From: a virus
Length of the DNA: 45,686 nt
Strand: one strand, 5' to 3'
Virus record (IMG/VR): IMGVR_UViG_3300010149_000035
Span: 1 to 45,686 of that record
The notes under the pieces are model-generated. The model searched no databases. It was not told the DNA's origin and worked only from the letters and a program-made list of their open reading frames with translations. Shown here piece by piece: positions 32,059 through 39,048 of this stretch. Positions within the stretch are counted from its first letter, which is position 1, and every line of letters starts with the position of its first letter. The position numbers and the translations under genes were made by a program.

Positions 32059-32447
32059 TAGCTGTGGTACCACATATCCCACTTCTGCACGATCTCATAA
32101 ATATCGTAGTCAGCTTTATTCTGGATAGCTTCCTTTAGATCATTAAAGACTGCTGATCTGTAATCCCATCTATCTGGTTTGTTGATGGTGTAGCCCTTAT
32201 CCATGAAATAGGCATAGTCTTCTACCAGTCCATGATCCTTGGATAGTTCCTTGGTGATCCACTTGACCATATCTATGGCTTGCTCATGAAATGATCTTTT
32301 AAGCTCAACATAGTTCAAGAAGTTAGTGTCTCCAAAGTCAAGAACATCTGCTCCCTGTTGTTCAGCCTTGCCCATTATTTCAGTAGCAATAACCATTTCT
32401 CTTTCCCAAGATTCTTGGGCATCAGTTTTAGTATTTAAGTTTTTCAT
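32058..32447 (-). CDS. Hypothetical accessory protein between two ribozymes
   Basis: A 129-residue protein starting MKNLNTKTDAQESWERE after an AAAGGAGGGA site. It is helical, acidic and Trp-rich near the C-terminus (YEIVQKWDMWYHS). No family recognised. Its message would be released upstream by hammerhead 2 and downstream by hammerhead 1, giving a stand-alone mRNA. The G of its TAG stop is the first base of ribozyme 1. Confidence 0.6.
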   Translation of the reverse strand: MKNLNTKTDAQESWEREMVIATEIMGKAEQQGADVLDFGDTNFLNYVELKRSFHEQAIDMVKWITKELSKDHGLVEDYAYFMDKGYTINKPDRWDYRSAVFNDLKEAIQNKADYDIYEIVQKWDMWYHS

Positions 32448-32468
32448 AGTCCCTCCTTTAATTTGTTT

Positions 32469-32520
32469 GACTAAGACTCCCCGTAGGGAGTTTCGCTCAT
32501 TAAGAGCTCATCAGTTAGCC
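32469..32520 (-). ncRNA. Hammerhead ribozyme 2 (type I)
   Basis: The architecture is the same as copy 1. Stem I is GGCUAA (32520-32515) with UUAGUC (32474-32469), the core CUGAUGA (32514-32508), stem II GCUC-UUAAU-GAGC, then GAAA (32494-32491). Stem III is CUCCC/GGGAG closed by UACG, a stable UNCG tetraloop different from copy 1. The cut is predicted between 32475 and 32474 after GUC. The ribozyme begins at the G of the upstream TAG stop and leaves a 27-nt leader for the next gene. Confidence 0.93.
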
Positions 32521-32918
32521 TATATATATACAGCAAATGATCCGTTATTTTTAAACGGGTGACCATGCACGCTAATCTTTACCATTTTCTTTTCACTCAT
32601 CATGTATTTTTTTTCAGACTGCAAGATTAATTTTTTAACAAAGTCTTTTGCTTCTTTCTTAGTAATTGTTAAGCAGTTGCTGTATAGGTCCTTATAGACT
32701 TCATCGTTATCAATCAGCTCTTGTGTATAGCAATCAGTGCGGATGAGCATGCCAACACTATCACATCTTCTCATCCTAATGATTTTGTCTAACTCTTTTG
32801 GTGTGACAAACATATAGTCGTGTCTTACTTCGACCAGTTCATCAAGATTATCACCATATCCTTTAGCCTTCATTCTTACTGCTATTGCTCTATCTATTTT
32901 ATTTTTTAATGTTTTCAT
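32520..32918 (-). CDS. Hypothetical accessory protein between two ribozymes
   Basis: The ATG at 32918, after TTAGGAGGGA, gives 132 residues beginning MKTLKNKIDRAIAVRMKAKG. It has a mixed alpha/beta pattern and a beta C-terminus with KMVKISVHGHPFKNNGSF. No family recognised. Longer in-frame readings would run through ribozyme 3 and are rejected. It is flanked by ribozyme 3 upstream and ribozyme 2 downstream. Confidence 0.62.
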   Translation of the reverse strand: MKTLKNKIDRAIAVRMKAKGYGDNLDELVEVRHDYMFVTPKELDKIIRMRRCDSVGMLIRTDCYTQELIDNDEVYKDLYSNCLTITKKEAKDFVKKLILQSEKKYMMSEKKMVKISVHGHPFKNNGSFAVYI

Positions 32919-32938
32919 AGTCCCTCCTAATTTTGTTT

Positions 32939-33005
32939 GACTAAGACCATCTCGATTCGCGGGGAAAAAAGATGGTTTCGACCAATCAGGTCTCATCAGT
33001 TAGCC
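32939..33005 (-). ncRNA. Hammerhead ribozyme 3 (type I, divergent stems)
   Basis: The core is identical to copies 1 and 2 (GGCUAA, CUGAUGA, GAAA, GUC, UUAGUC), but stems II and III are different and still pair. Stem II is GACC-UGAUU-GGUC (32992-32980). Stem III is CCAUCU/AGAUGG (32975-32970 with 32952-32947) with a 17-nt loop. The cut is predicted between 32945 and 32944. Two stem II pairs and four stem III pairs changed in a compensatory way against copy 1, strong evidence for selection on structure. It starts right after a TAA stop and leaves a 26-nt leader. Confidence 0.92.
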
Positions 33006-33467
33006 TTATGTATAGTAAGCATCAGAAGCTGGTGACAAATAGCTTGGAGTATTTTTTCTCTCCATAAACTTGGTACCACAAACTTTGTTAGTGCGTTCAA
33101 CCATTGGTTCGTTCTCGTAAAAATAATCATAAGTAACAACTTCTGAATTGCATAATTGCTTGTAGCGTTTCCAGTCGCTGTTATATTCTTTCATCTCTTC
33201 TCGATGAGCATCAATCCCTTCTTGTGTCGCGTATTTATTGGGACCATTCACTTCTTCTGTAAATCTACCGCTGTTATAAAGATTGTTAATATAATTTACA
33301 GTATCATTCAGATCATCTATAAACCATCCATAGTGATGATTCTTTCTTCTAGTAAGATAGCTTTTAGCTTGAGCTTGAGAATTCCACTCTTTGCGTCCAT
33401 ATCTTGTCCCAGTCTTTGGGTTATATATAACGTAAGTTACTGATTTATCGTTGTTTAATGTTGTCAT
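33006..33467 (-). CDS. First accessory-operon gene, conserved phage protein
   Basis: The 153-residue product starts MTTLNNDKSVTYVIYNPKTG. Its N-terminal part (SQAQAKSYLTRR) and its C-terminus (FMERKNTPSYLSPASDAYYT) follow a pattern shared by many aquatic phages, where the end typically reads NTP-x-Y-x-SPSS-x-x-Y. Function unknown. It is the promoter-proximal gene, with a TAGGAGGGA ribosome site, and is followed immediately by ribozyme 3. Confidence 0.65.
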   Translation of the reverse strand: MTTLNNDKSVTYVIYNPKTGTRYGRKEWNSQAQAKSYLTRRKNHHYGWFIDDLNDTVNYINNLYNSGRFTEEVNGPNKYATQEGIDAHREEMKEYNSDWKRYKQLCNSEVVTYDYFYENEPMVERTNKVCGTKFMERKNTPSYLSPASDAYYT

Positions 33468-33507
33468 ATTCCCTCCTAAGGTGTAAACATTTCGTTAATT
33501 GATTACA

Positions 33508-33535
33508 AGTATAGCTATACGATATGTAGTGTCAA
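33508..33535 (-). promoter_or_regulatory. Promoter of the ribozyme-punctuated accessory operon
   Basis: Minus strand: perfect -35 TTGACA (33530-33535), a 16-nt spacer and -10 TATACT (33508-33513). A perfect 12-bp palindrome, GTATAGCTATAC (33509-33520), covers most of the -10 and part of the spacer and could be an operator. Transcription would start near 33500 and run about 4 kb to the terminator at 29555-29586. Confidence 0.68.
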
Positions 33536-33575
33536 GCATTTATTTGAAATTAATTGAAATTAATTTTTGGGGCTG

Positions 33576-33604
33576 TTGAGAATGATCTGCAATTACTGTA
33601 TCTT
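33576..33604 (+). promoter_or_regulatory. Candidate promoter of the lysis/packaging operon
   Basis: Plus strand: -35 TTGAGA (33576-33581), a 17-nt spacer and -10 TATCTT (33599-33604), upstream of the first gene of the late region with an AAAGGAACT ribosome site. The -10 is weak, so an activator may be needed. A tandem 10-bp repeat (TTGAAATTAA twice, about 33544-33563) lies just upstream. Confidence 0.4.
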
Positions 33605-33630
33605 TTGTATGAAACAAACTTAAAGGAACT

Positions 33631-33882
33631 ATGGAGCTACAAGCATTAGAAATGAGACTTGAGAACCTTGAACAAAAAATGTCTGAGGTTCATAAGCTAA
33701 CCTCGATATTGCCAAGACTGGAAGAGAGAATGATTGCTCAAAAGGATGATCTACAAGATCATGAGTTTAGATTGAGAAGTCTTGAGCAGAGTCAACAAAA
33801 GGGTAATGTTTATATTGGCTGGATCGAAAGATTTGCATGGGCTGTTGTCGTTGCACTGGCTGGTAGTTCAATATTTTTTTAA
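33631..33882 (+). CDS. Coiled-coil membrane protein, XhlA/holin-accessory-like
   Basis: An 83-residue protein: a leucine-zipper-like coiled coil (about 3-58, with repeated LEXRL spacing) followed by one C-terminal transmembrane segment (about 64-83) ending SSIFF. This layout is typical of XhlA-like or other phage lysis accessory proteins. It is followed after one base by the DUF5675 gene, supporting a lysis cassette. Confidence 0.6.
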   Translation: MELQALEMRLENLEQKMSEVHKLTSILPRLEERMIAQKDDLQDHEFRLRSLEQSQQKGNVYIGWIERFAWAVVVALAGSSIFF

Positions 33883-33883
33883 T

Positions 33884-34312
33884 ATGTTTTTTGGTCAAAA
33901 AGAATACGATGCAGTCTTAGAAAGATTTGCATATCTACCTGAAGCCACCCTTGGCAAACTTACAGTCAAAGATCATGTATTTTGGATCGCTGAACGCCCT
34001 TGGCGGGGAAATAAAAAAGAGGTCAGCTGTATACCAAATGGCACATATACTTGTAAGGCATACACAAGCAAAAGATTTGGAGAAACCTTTGAGATCACAG
34101 AGGTACCAAACAGAACCTATATCCTATTCCATGTAGGGAACTTCCCTGAGAAAGATTCTCATGGATGTCTGCTAGTAGGATCATCATTGATGGCTGGCAA
34201 GCCAGCAGTATCTGCAAGCAAGAATGCGATGGCTAAATTCAGAGAGGTCTTACAAGGTGTCGAAAGCTTCGATATCGAAATCAAAGACTCAACCCCATAC
34301 GACTGGTCATAA
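33884..34312 (+). CDS. DUF5675-like probable cell-wall-active lysis protein
   Basis: I take the ATG at 33884, one base after the previous stop, giving 142 residues. The DUF5675 pattern is present: TLGKLTVKD, FWIAERPWRGNKKEVSCIP, GTYTCKAYTS, EVPNRTYILFHVGN and DSHGCLLVG. The last part, H-x-GN...S-H-G-C, resembles the His/Cys site of L,D-transpeptidase-like folds. DUF5675 genes occur in phage lysis regions and may replace a classical endolysin. No other obvious lysozyme was seen in the window. Confidence 0.7.
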   Translation: MFFGQKEYDAVLERFAYLPEATLGKLTVKDHVFWIAERPWRGNKKEVSCIPNGTYTCKAYTSKRFGETFEITEVPNRTYILFHVGNFPEKDSHGCLLVGSSLMAGKPAVSASKNAMAKFREVLQGVESFDIEIKDSTPYDWS

Positions 34313-34769
34313 GTCTAGGGTATGTAGAACTTGCAATGTTCGCAAGGCAATAGAACGCTTCGAAATAACTAAAGGATATAGAGCTAGACAATGTCGCTCC
34401 TGCCGTCAAGCGGGGAAAAGAAAAAGAATGAGCGAAAGCCCATATGCTTATATGAACAACCTATACGCACAACTATCACATAGACGCAAGAAGACACACG
34501 ACTTCAACATAGATAGAGAGTATCTACATAAGCTTTATGATCATCAGAAAGGACTCTGTCTATACACTGGTATAGCTATGACTCACATCAAAGATGGAAC
34601 AGGCTATCACTTACAGAATATCTCTATAGATCGCATTGATAACAACCAAGGATATGTAGAGGGAAACATTGCTTTGGTGTGTCTTGCTTGCAACATGATG
34701 AAGTACACGATGGAGTTAAAAGATTTGGTCAAATGGTGTAAACTTATAGCTAAACATAACAAGGAATAA
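34224..34769 (+). CDS. HNH / endonuclease VII-like nuclease beside terminase
   Basis: A zinc-binding nuclease of about 181 residues. A treble-clef zinc site at C34, C37, C57 and C60 is followed by an HNH-like core: GLCLYTGIAMTH, ISIDRIDNNQGYVEGNIALV and CLACNMMK. The start is uncertain: the ATG at 34224 overlaps the DUF5675 gene by 89 nt, and a GTG at 34257 after GAGAGG is an alternative. HNH nucleases next to terminase genes often assist cos cleavage during packaging. Confidence 0.72.
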   Translation: MRWLNSERSYKVSKASISKSKTQPHTTGHKSRVCRTCNVRKAIERFEITKGYRARQCRSCRQAGKRKRMSESPYAYMNNLYAQLSHRRKKTHDFNIDREYLHKLYDHQKGLCLYTGIAMTHIKDGTGYHLQNISIDRIDNNQGYVEGNIALVCLACNMMKYTMELKDLVKWCKLIAKHNKE

Positions 34770-34771
34770 TT

Positions 34772-35182
34772 ATGGCAATTAAAGACAAGACAATGAGACA
34801 AAGGAAAGAGGAATTTGTACAGCATTTCTTAGTGACAAAGAACGCTACTGAAGCCGCAAAAAGGTGTGGGTATTCAGAGAAGAGTTCTTATAATCAGGGG
34901 TACAGATTGATGAACGATGATGAAGTTTCTGAAATGCTTGCAAAAGAGTTATCTGAATCAAAGGAACGTAACCTGAGAGACCATGACAGCATCATAGAGA
35001 GGCTCAAAGAGGAAGCCCTAGGCGATGTAGCAGGTCATACCGCAGGCTCTCGTGTCAAAGCCTTAGAGCTCCTCATGAAATACTACCAAATGATTGATAG
35101 TTCTCAGAAGCTTGAGGTTTCAATGAAAGACTCTTGGTTTGAGACGATTGATTTAGACAATAAAGAGAATCACCTTAATTAG
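34772..35182 (+). CDS. terS: Terminase small subunit
   Basis: A 136-residue protein of the Terminase_2 type. The N-terminal helix-turn-helix (RQRKEEFVQHFLVTKNATEA, AKRCGYSEKSSYNQGYRLM) binds the packaging site; the oligomerisation helix has SRVKALELLMKYYQM. It precedes terL by an unusual 136-nt linker rich in repeats. The assignment is supported by both motif and position. Confidence 0.82.
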   Translation: MAIKDKTMRQRKEEFVQHFLVTKNATEAAKRCGYSEKSSYNQGYRLMNDDEVSEMLAKELSESKERNLRDHDSIIERLKEEALGDVAGHTAGSRVKALELLMKYYQMIDSSQKLEVSMKDSWFETIDLDNKENHLN

Positions 35183-35318
35183 GTGAGTGGCTCTTAGTTA
35201 GTGGACACTATCAAAGAAAGCCCCATATATAAAGGGCGGGGAGTGCTGGACATGGTACCTCATATACATATATACCCATATCCCCCCATGACCTTAAGGG
35301 GGGGTGGTAATTTTGCAA
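35183..35318 (+). other. Repeat-rich linker between terminase genes; candidate packaging or regulatory site
   Basis: A 136-nt non-coding gap, long for this genome. It contains GCCC/GGGC around an AT core (35220-35237), an alternating run of CATATA-type repeats (35260-35280), and a strong C6/G6 hairpin (CCCCCC at 35283-35288 with a G-run at 35300-35306). Position between terS and terL would suit a cos/pac recognition site; a control element for terL is the alternative. No coding potential seen. Confidence 0.35.
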
Positions 35319-36893
35319 ATGCAAACTGAAAAAAATAAAATAAAAAAAATTATAAAAACCTTTAAATCGAGTCTCCCTCAATACGCAAAGCATTGTTTAA
35401 AAATTATAGACAAACAAGGTAAATTAATTAACTTTGAGTTTAACGAAGCACAGAAACTATTAGACGCACAGATAAATAGACAGATTAAAGAGCGTGGCAA
35501 TGTCCGAATATTAATACTAAAGTCTCGTCAGACGGGTATATCTACATACTGCCAGGCAAGAGGGTTCTGGAAAACAGTTAGTGCACAGAATCAAAACGCG
35601 GTAGTTGTATCCCATCTTAATGAATCCACCAAAGCTATCTTTAGCATGGTAAGAAACTTCTATGATAATTTACCGCACCCAGTTGTTACACCAGAGTTAA
35701 AAGAGTCTACTAATAACTCTATGGCATTTACTCACGGATCTAGATGGAGAATCGCTACAGCGAGAACTGGTGAAGTCGGGAGGGGTTGGACTACAAACTA
35801 TCTACATGGTTCAGAGGTAGCCTTCTACCCGAACTCAGATATTATCCCTGGTCTTTTACAAACAGTCCCCGAGGCAGAGTCAGAAATACTATTAGAGTCC
35901 ACCGCGAATGGAGCAGGTGGTTGGTTCTACGATGCATGTATGAGAGCGTTGCGTGGTGAAGGTGAGTGGGAGATATGTTTTATTCCCTGGTACATGATGC
36001 CCGATTACCGCAGGAAGGTAGATCCCTACTTTGAATTAGAGCGTGAGGAAGAAGACATAAAGACTATGTTTAATTTAGACGATGAGCAGATAATGTTTAG
36101 GCGTTTAAAGATTCAAGAACTAGGTGGCGAAGATCTGTTCAGGCAAGAGTACCCGTCTACCCCCCAGGAAGCATTTTTAACAACAGGTAGATTATTTGTT
36201 GAGCCGAAGTTTATAGACCAAGCAGCAGTAGAATGCTTTACCCCGATTTCCCGCTACGATGTGCGAGAGAGTGACTTTGTTCCGCATGAAAAAGGGCTAC
36301 TAAAAATTTTCGAGAATCCAAAGGATTCTCTTAGATATTGTATAGGTGTAGATGTTGCGGAGGGCTTGGAGCACGGAGATTACTCTTGCATTCAGGTGCT
36401 AGATCATATGGGCTACCAAGTTGCCACATGGACTGGGCACGTTGACCCGTTTGACTTAGCTCACATAGTTGCCAAGATTGCACACTTCTACAATAAAGCT
36501 TGGACACTCATTGAAAGAAACAATCACGGACTCACAACTATTAGAAAAATACAAGAATTAAACTATCCCAATCTCTATGTAGAACAAAGTGTAGACGATG
36601 CTTATGTAGACCGCTTAACCAGGCGTGCAGGTTTTTTAACTACAAGCAAGACAAAACCGTTAATTATTGATAACTTAGTACACTTACTACGACAAGGCGA
36701 AAGTGGTATAGTAGACATGGAGCTCATTGACGAACTCAGAACATATGTCGTTGATGCTCGCGGAATTACAAATGCCCAGCAAGGGTGTTATGATGATAGA
36801 ATAATGGCATATGCTATTGCTTTATTCGGGTTGAACAGTATGCCTAGAAAACACAGGCAGAACTTCAAGAGAGTAAAGAAACAATTTTTTTAA
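35319..36893 (+). CDS. terL: Terminase large subunit
   Basis: The DNA-packaging motor ATPase and nuclease, 524 residues from the ATG at 35319; a GTG at 35304 in the G-run is less likely. The ATPase half has the Walker A-like LKSRQTGIS (near 68-75), VVSHLNES and a TTNYLHGSEV region. The nuclease half has an RNase-H-like core: GVDVAEGLEHGDYSCIQVLD, ERNNHG and CYDDRIMAYAIAL with the acidic metal ligands. It cleaves and pumps DNA through the portal encoded next. Confidence 0.93.
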   Translation: MQTEKNKIKKIIKTFKSSLPQYAKHCLKIIDKQGKLINFEFNEAQKLLDAQINRQIKERGNVRILILKSRQTGISTYCQARGFWKTVSAQNQNAVVVSHLNESTKAIFSMVRNFYDNLPHPVVTPELKESTNNSMAFTHGSRWRIATARTGEVGRGWTTNYLHGSEVAFYPNSDIIPGLLQTVPEAESEILLESTANGAGGWFYDACMRALRGEGEWEICFIPWYMMPDYRRKVDPYFELEREEEDIKTMFNLDDEQIMFRRLKIQELGGEDLFRQEYPSTPQEAFLTTGRLFVEPKFIDQAAVECFTPISRYDVRESDFVPHEKGLLKIFENPKDSLRYCIGVDVAEGLEHGDYSCIQVLDHMGYQVATWTGHVDPFDLAHIVAKIAHFYNKAWTLIERNNHGLTTIRKIQELNYPNLYVEQSVDDAYVDRLTRRAGFLTTSKTKPLIIDNLVHLLRQGESGIVDMELIDELRTYVVDARGITNAQQGCYDDRIMAYAIALFGLNSMPRKHRQNFKRVKKQFF

Positions 36894-36899
36894 AAATAT

Positions 36900-38903
36900 A
36901 TGAATAAAGAATTAGGACCCGAAGGAATCTCAGCTGCTGTTGAAGCAACTGAAGAAGAATTACATGAACTAAATTCATTAGGCATGATACTTGAGTCTAA
37001 GTACACAGAGTATAAAGATGCCCGTGATGACATTGAGGACAACTGGATAGAAGACCTCAGAGCTTTTATGGGTCAGTATGATCCAGAGGTTCTAGCTAAG
37101 ATACAGTCTAAAGGCGATAGATCACAAGTCTATGTTGGTCTTACCCGAACAAAGGTGCTCGCAGCATTTTCAAGAATGACAGATCTATTATTTCAACCAG
37201 GTCAAAAATTCTTTTCAATTGAAGCAACCCCAGTTTCTAAACAACCCCTTGTCGAACAAGAACTTACTGAGCAAGCCGCACTAGAAATTATGCAGGCTGC
37301 TGAAGTAGTAGATCCAGGCTTGGTGGATGATCTTATCGTTGCAAGACTAGATGAGCTAAAACAAGAGATAGAAGAAGAGACAGAGCGTAGAGTTGAAAAC
37401 ATGGAAGAGGCTATTCTCGATCAAGCTATTGAAAGCAATCTTGAAGGCAAAATGAAAGACGCTATTATGGAGCAAGTTATCTTTGGTACTGGTGCTATGA
37501 AAGCTGGTACTTTGAGAATAGATAAAGATCATAAGTGGATTAAGGGTGAGGAAGGCTTTCAGTTAGTATACGAAGAGAGTGCATTCCCCGAAATGGAGGC
37601 TGTATCAGTATTTGATTTATACCCCGATCCTCACGCGACAAGCATGGATGATCTAAGAGATTTATTTAGAAGACATATAATATCAAGACAAGAGTTTAAA
37701 GATCTTATAGATTTTCCAGGATTTAATAAAGACTTAATTAATGAGTGTATAGAAATGAATCCCGAGGGTAATCATGACGAAGCACAACACGAAAAAGACA
37801 GAAGGCAGATAGCAAACGTAAATGACAGGTCTTCTGATACTCACAAGTTTGAACTCTTAGAATATTGGGGTTCATTGAATGGTTTTGATTTACAAGATGC
37901 TGGAGTTGAGTTTGGTGAAGAGGATGATCTTGCACAAGAATATCAAGCAAATGTTTGGATAGTAGATGGTAAAGTAATTAAAGCACAGCTTAATCCTTTA
38001 CCTGGTGGCATAATACCTTACTTTATATTCCCTTATGAAAAGAACCCTCACGCATTCTGGGGAACTGGCGTACCTAGAATGATGAGAGATTCACAAGCTA
38101 CCATGAATGCAGCTACAAGAATCTATTTAGATAACGTAGCTCTATCCTCTGGTCCTATGGTTGAGGTTAATACTGACATCATGGCTTCAGGGGAAGATCC
38201 AACTGAGTTATATCCTTGGCGTGTATTCTTGCGAGAGGGCGGAGATGGAAACCAGCCTATGGTTAGATTCTATCAGCCCCAGTCAAACTCACCAGCCCTT
38301 GTATCAGTTATAGAACTATTTAGAAGATTTGCCGATGAGACTACGGCATTACCGTCCTATACCCACGGACAAACACAAAGTTCACTTAATAGAACTGCCA
38401 CAGGTATTTCTATACTCATGAGCAACGCAAACATAGTCTTGAAATCAGTTATTAAAAACATTGATGACTACCTTACCAAACCAATGATACGCTCACTATA
38501 TGATTGGAATATGACATGGAATGAAAATGAAAATGTTAAATCCGATATGCGTATTGTAGCTAAAGGATCCACAGCCCTTATACAGAAAGAAGTACAATCA
38601 CAAAGATTGCTACAGTTCCTTTCTTTAATCAATAACCCAATAGATGCACAAATGGTTGATAGAGAAAAACTATTAACTGATATAGCTAAGTCTTTGGATA
38701 TTGATCCAGAGGAAGTAATAAAATCGCAAAAGGAGATAATGGATGAGCAAGCATTACAACAAGCTATCATTGCCAGCCAGCAAGGCGGTCAAATTGATCA
38801 AGTCCCAAATGGGGACGGAATGGTCGGTCCTGATGGACGAAATGGAGTCGCTCCGCCAAATGGAGCGGGACCAGTTGGAAATAACGGAGGACTACCGCTT
38901 TAG
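36900..38903 (+). CDS. Portal protein
   Basis: A 667-residue portal of the podovirus/P22-like size class. Features: an N-terminal helical clip region, a Glu-rich coiled segment (about 120-180), a core with FDLYPDPHATSMDDLRDLF, an IIPYFIFPYEKNPHAFWGTG block followed by RMMRDSQATMNAATR, and a Gln/Gly/Pro-rich C-terminal tail. It forms the dodecameric ring at one capsid vertex. Its C-terminus overlaps a small gene in another frame. Confidence 0.9.
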   Translation: MNKELGPEGISAAVEATEEELHELNSLGMILESKYTEYKDARDDIEDNWIEDLRAFMGQYDPEVLAKIQSKGDRSQVYVGLTRTKVLAAFSRMTDLLFQPGQKFFSIEATPVSKQPLVEQELTEQAALEIMQAAEVVDPGLVDDLIVARLDELKQEIEEETERRVENMEEAILDQAIESNLEGKMKDAIMEQVIFGTGAMKAGTLRIDKDHKWIKGEEGFQLVYEESAFPEMEAVSVFDLYPDPHATSMDDLRDLFRRHIISRQEFKDLIDFPGFNKDLINECIEMNPEGNHDEAQHEKDRRQIANVNDRSSDTHKFELLEYWGSLNGFDLQDAGVEFGEEDDLAQEYQANVWIVDGKVIKAQLNPLPGGIIPYFIFPYEKNPHAFWGTGVPRMMRDSQATMNAATRIYLDNVALSSGPMVEVNTDIMASGEDPTELYPWRVFLREGGDGNQPMVRFYQPQSNSPALVSVIELFRRFADETTALPSYTHGQTQSSLNRTATGISILMSNANIVLKSVIKNIDDYLTKPMIRSLYDWNMTWNENENVKSDMRIVAKGSTALIQKEVQSQRLLQFLSLINNPIDAQMVDREKLLTDIAKSLDIDPEEVIKSQKEIMDEQALQQAIIASQQGGQIDQVPNGDGMVGPDGRNGVAPPNGAGPVGNNGGLPL

Positions 38904-39012
38904 CCAAGGACGTTGCGACATTCTTAAGTTTATAGTATCTTTAGATACAATTGCTGATAAAGTAATTAATTCGTTGGGCTCCCGAAAGGATACACCCAAC
39001 ATATATAAATAA
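38806..39012 (+). CDS. Small protein overlapping the portal 3' end
   Basis: I place the start at the ATG at 38806 (68 residues, MGTEWSVLMDEMESLRQMER...), inside the portal gene in another frame; further in-frame ATGs at 38830, 38839 and 38857 are possible. The product continues 109 nt beyond the portal stop. The pattern EDYRFSQGRCDILKFIVSL resembles small helical proteins that follow portal genes in other phages, which supports it as real. Function unknown. Confidence 0.55.
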   Translation, partial: QMGTEWSVLMDEMESLRQMERDQLEITEDYRFSQGRCDILKFIVSLDTIADKVINSLGSRKDTPNIYK

Positions 39013-39048
39013 TTTTAATCGACACCCCCAAAACCGAGGACCGTTAAA

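Noticed and set aside
32919-32996. Upstream in-frame extension of the 132-residue gene to 32996
   Set aside because: The extension would translate ribozyme 3; the ATG at 32918 has a strong AGGAGGGA site.
38743-38805. Upstream start of the portal-overlapping ORF
   Set aside because: These extra codons read inside portal sequence and give no recognisable protein pattern; the ATG at 38806 or later is more likely.
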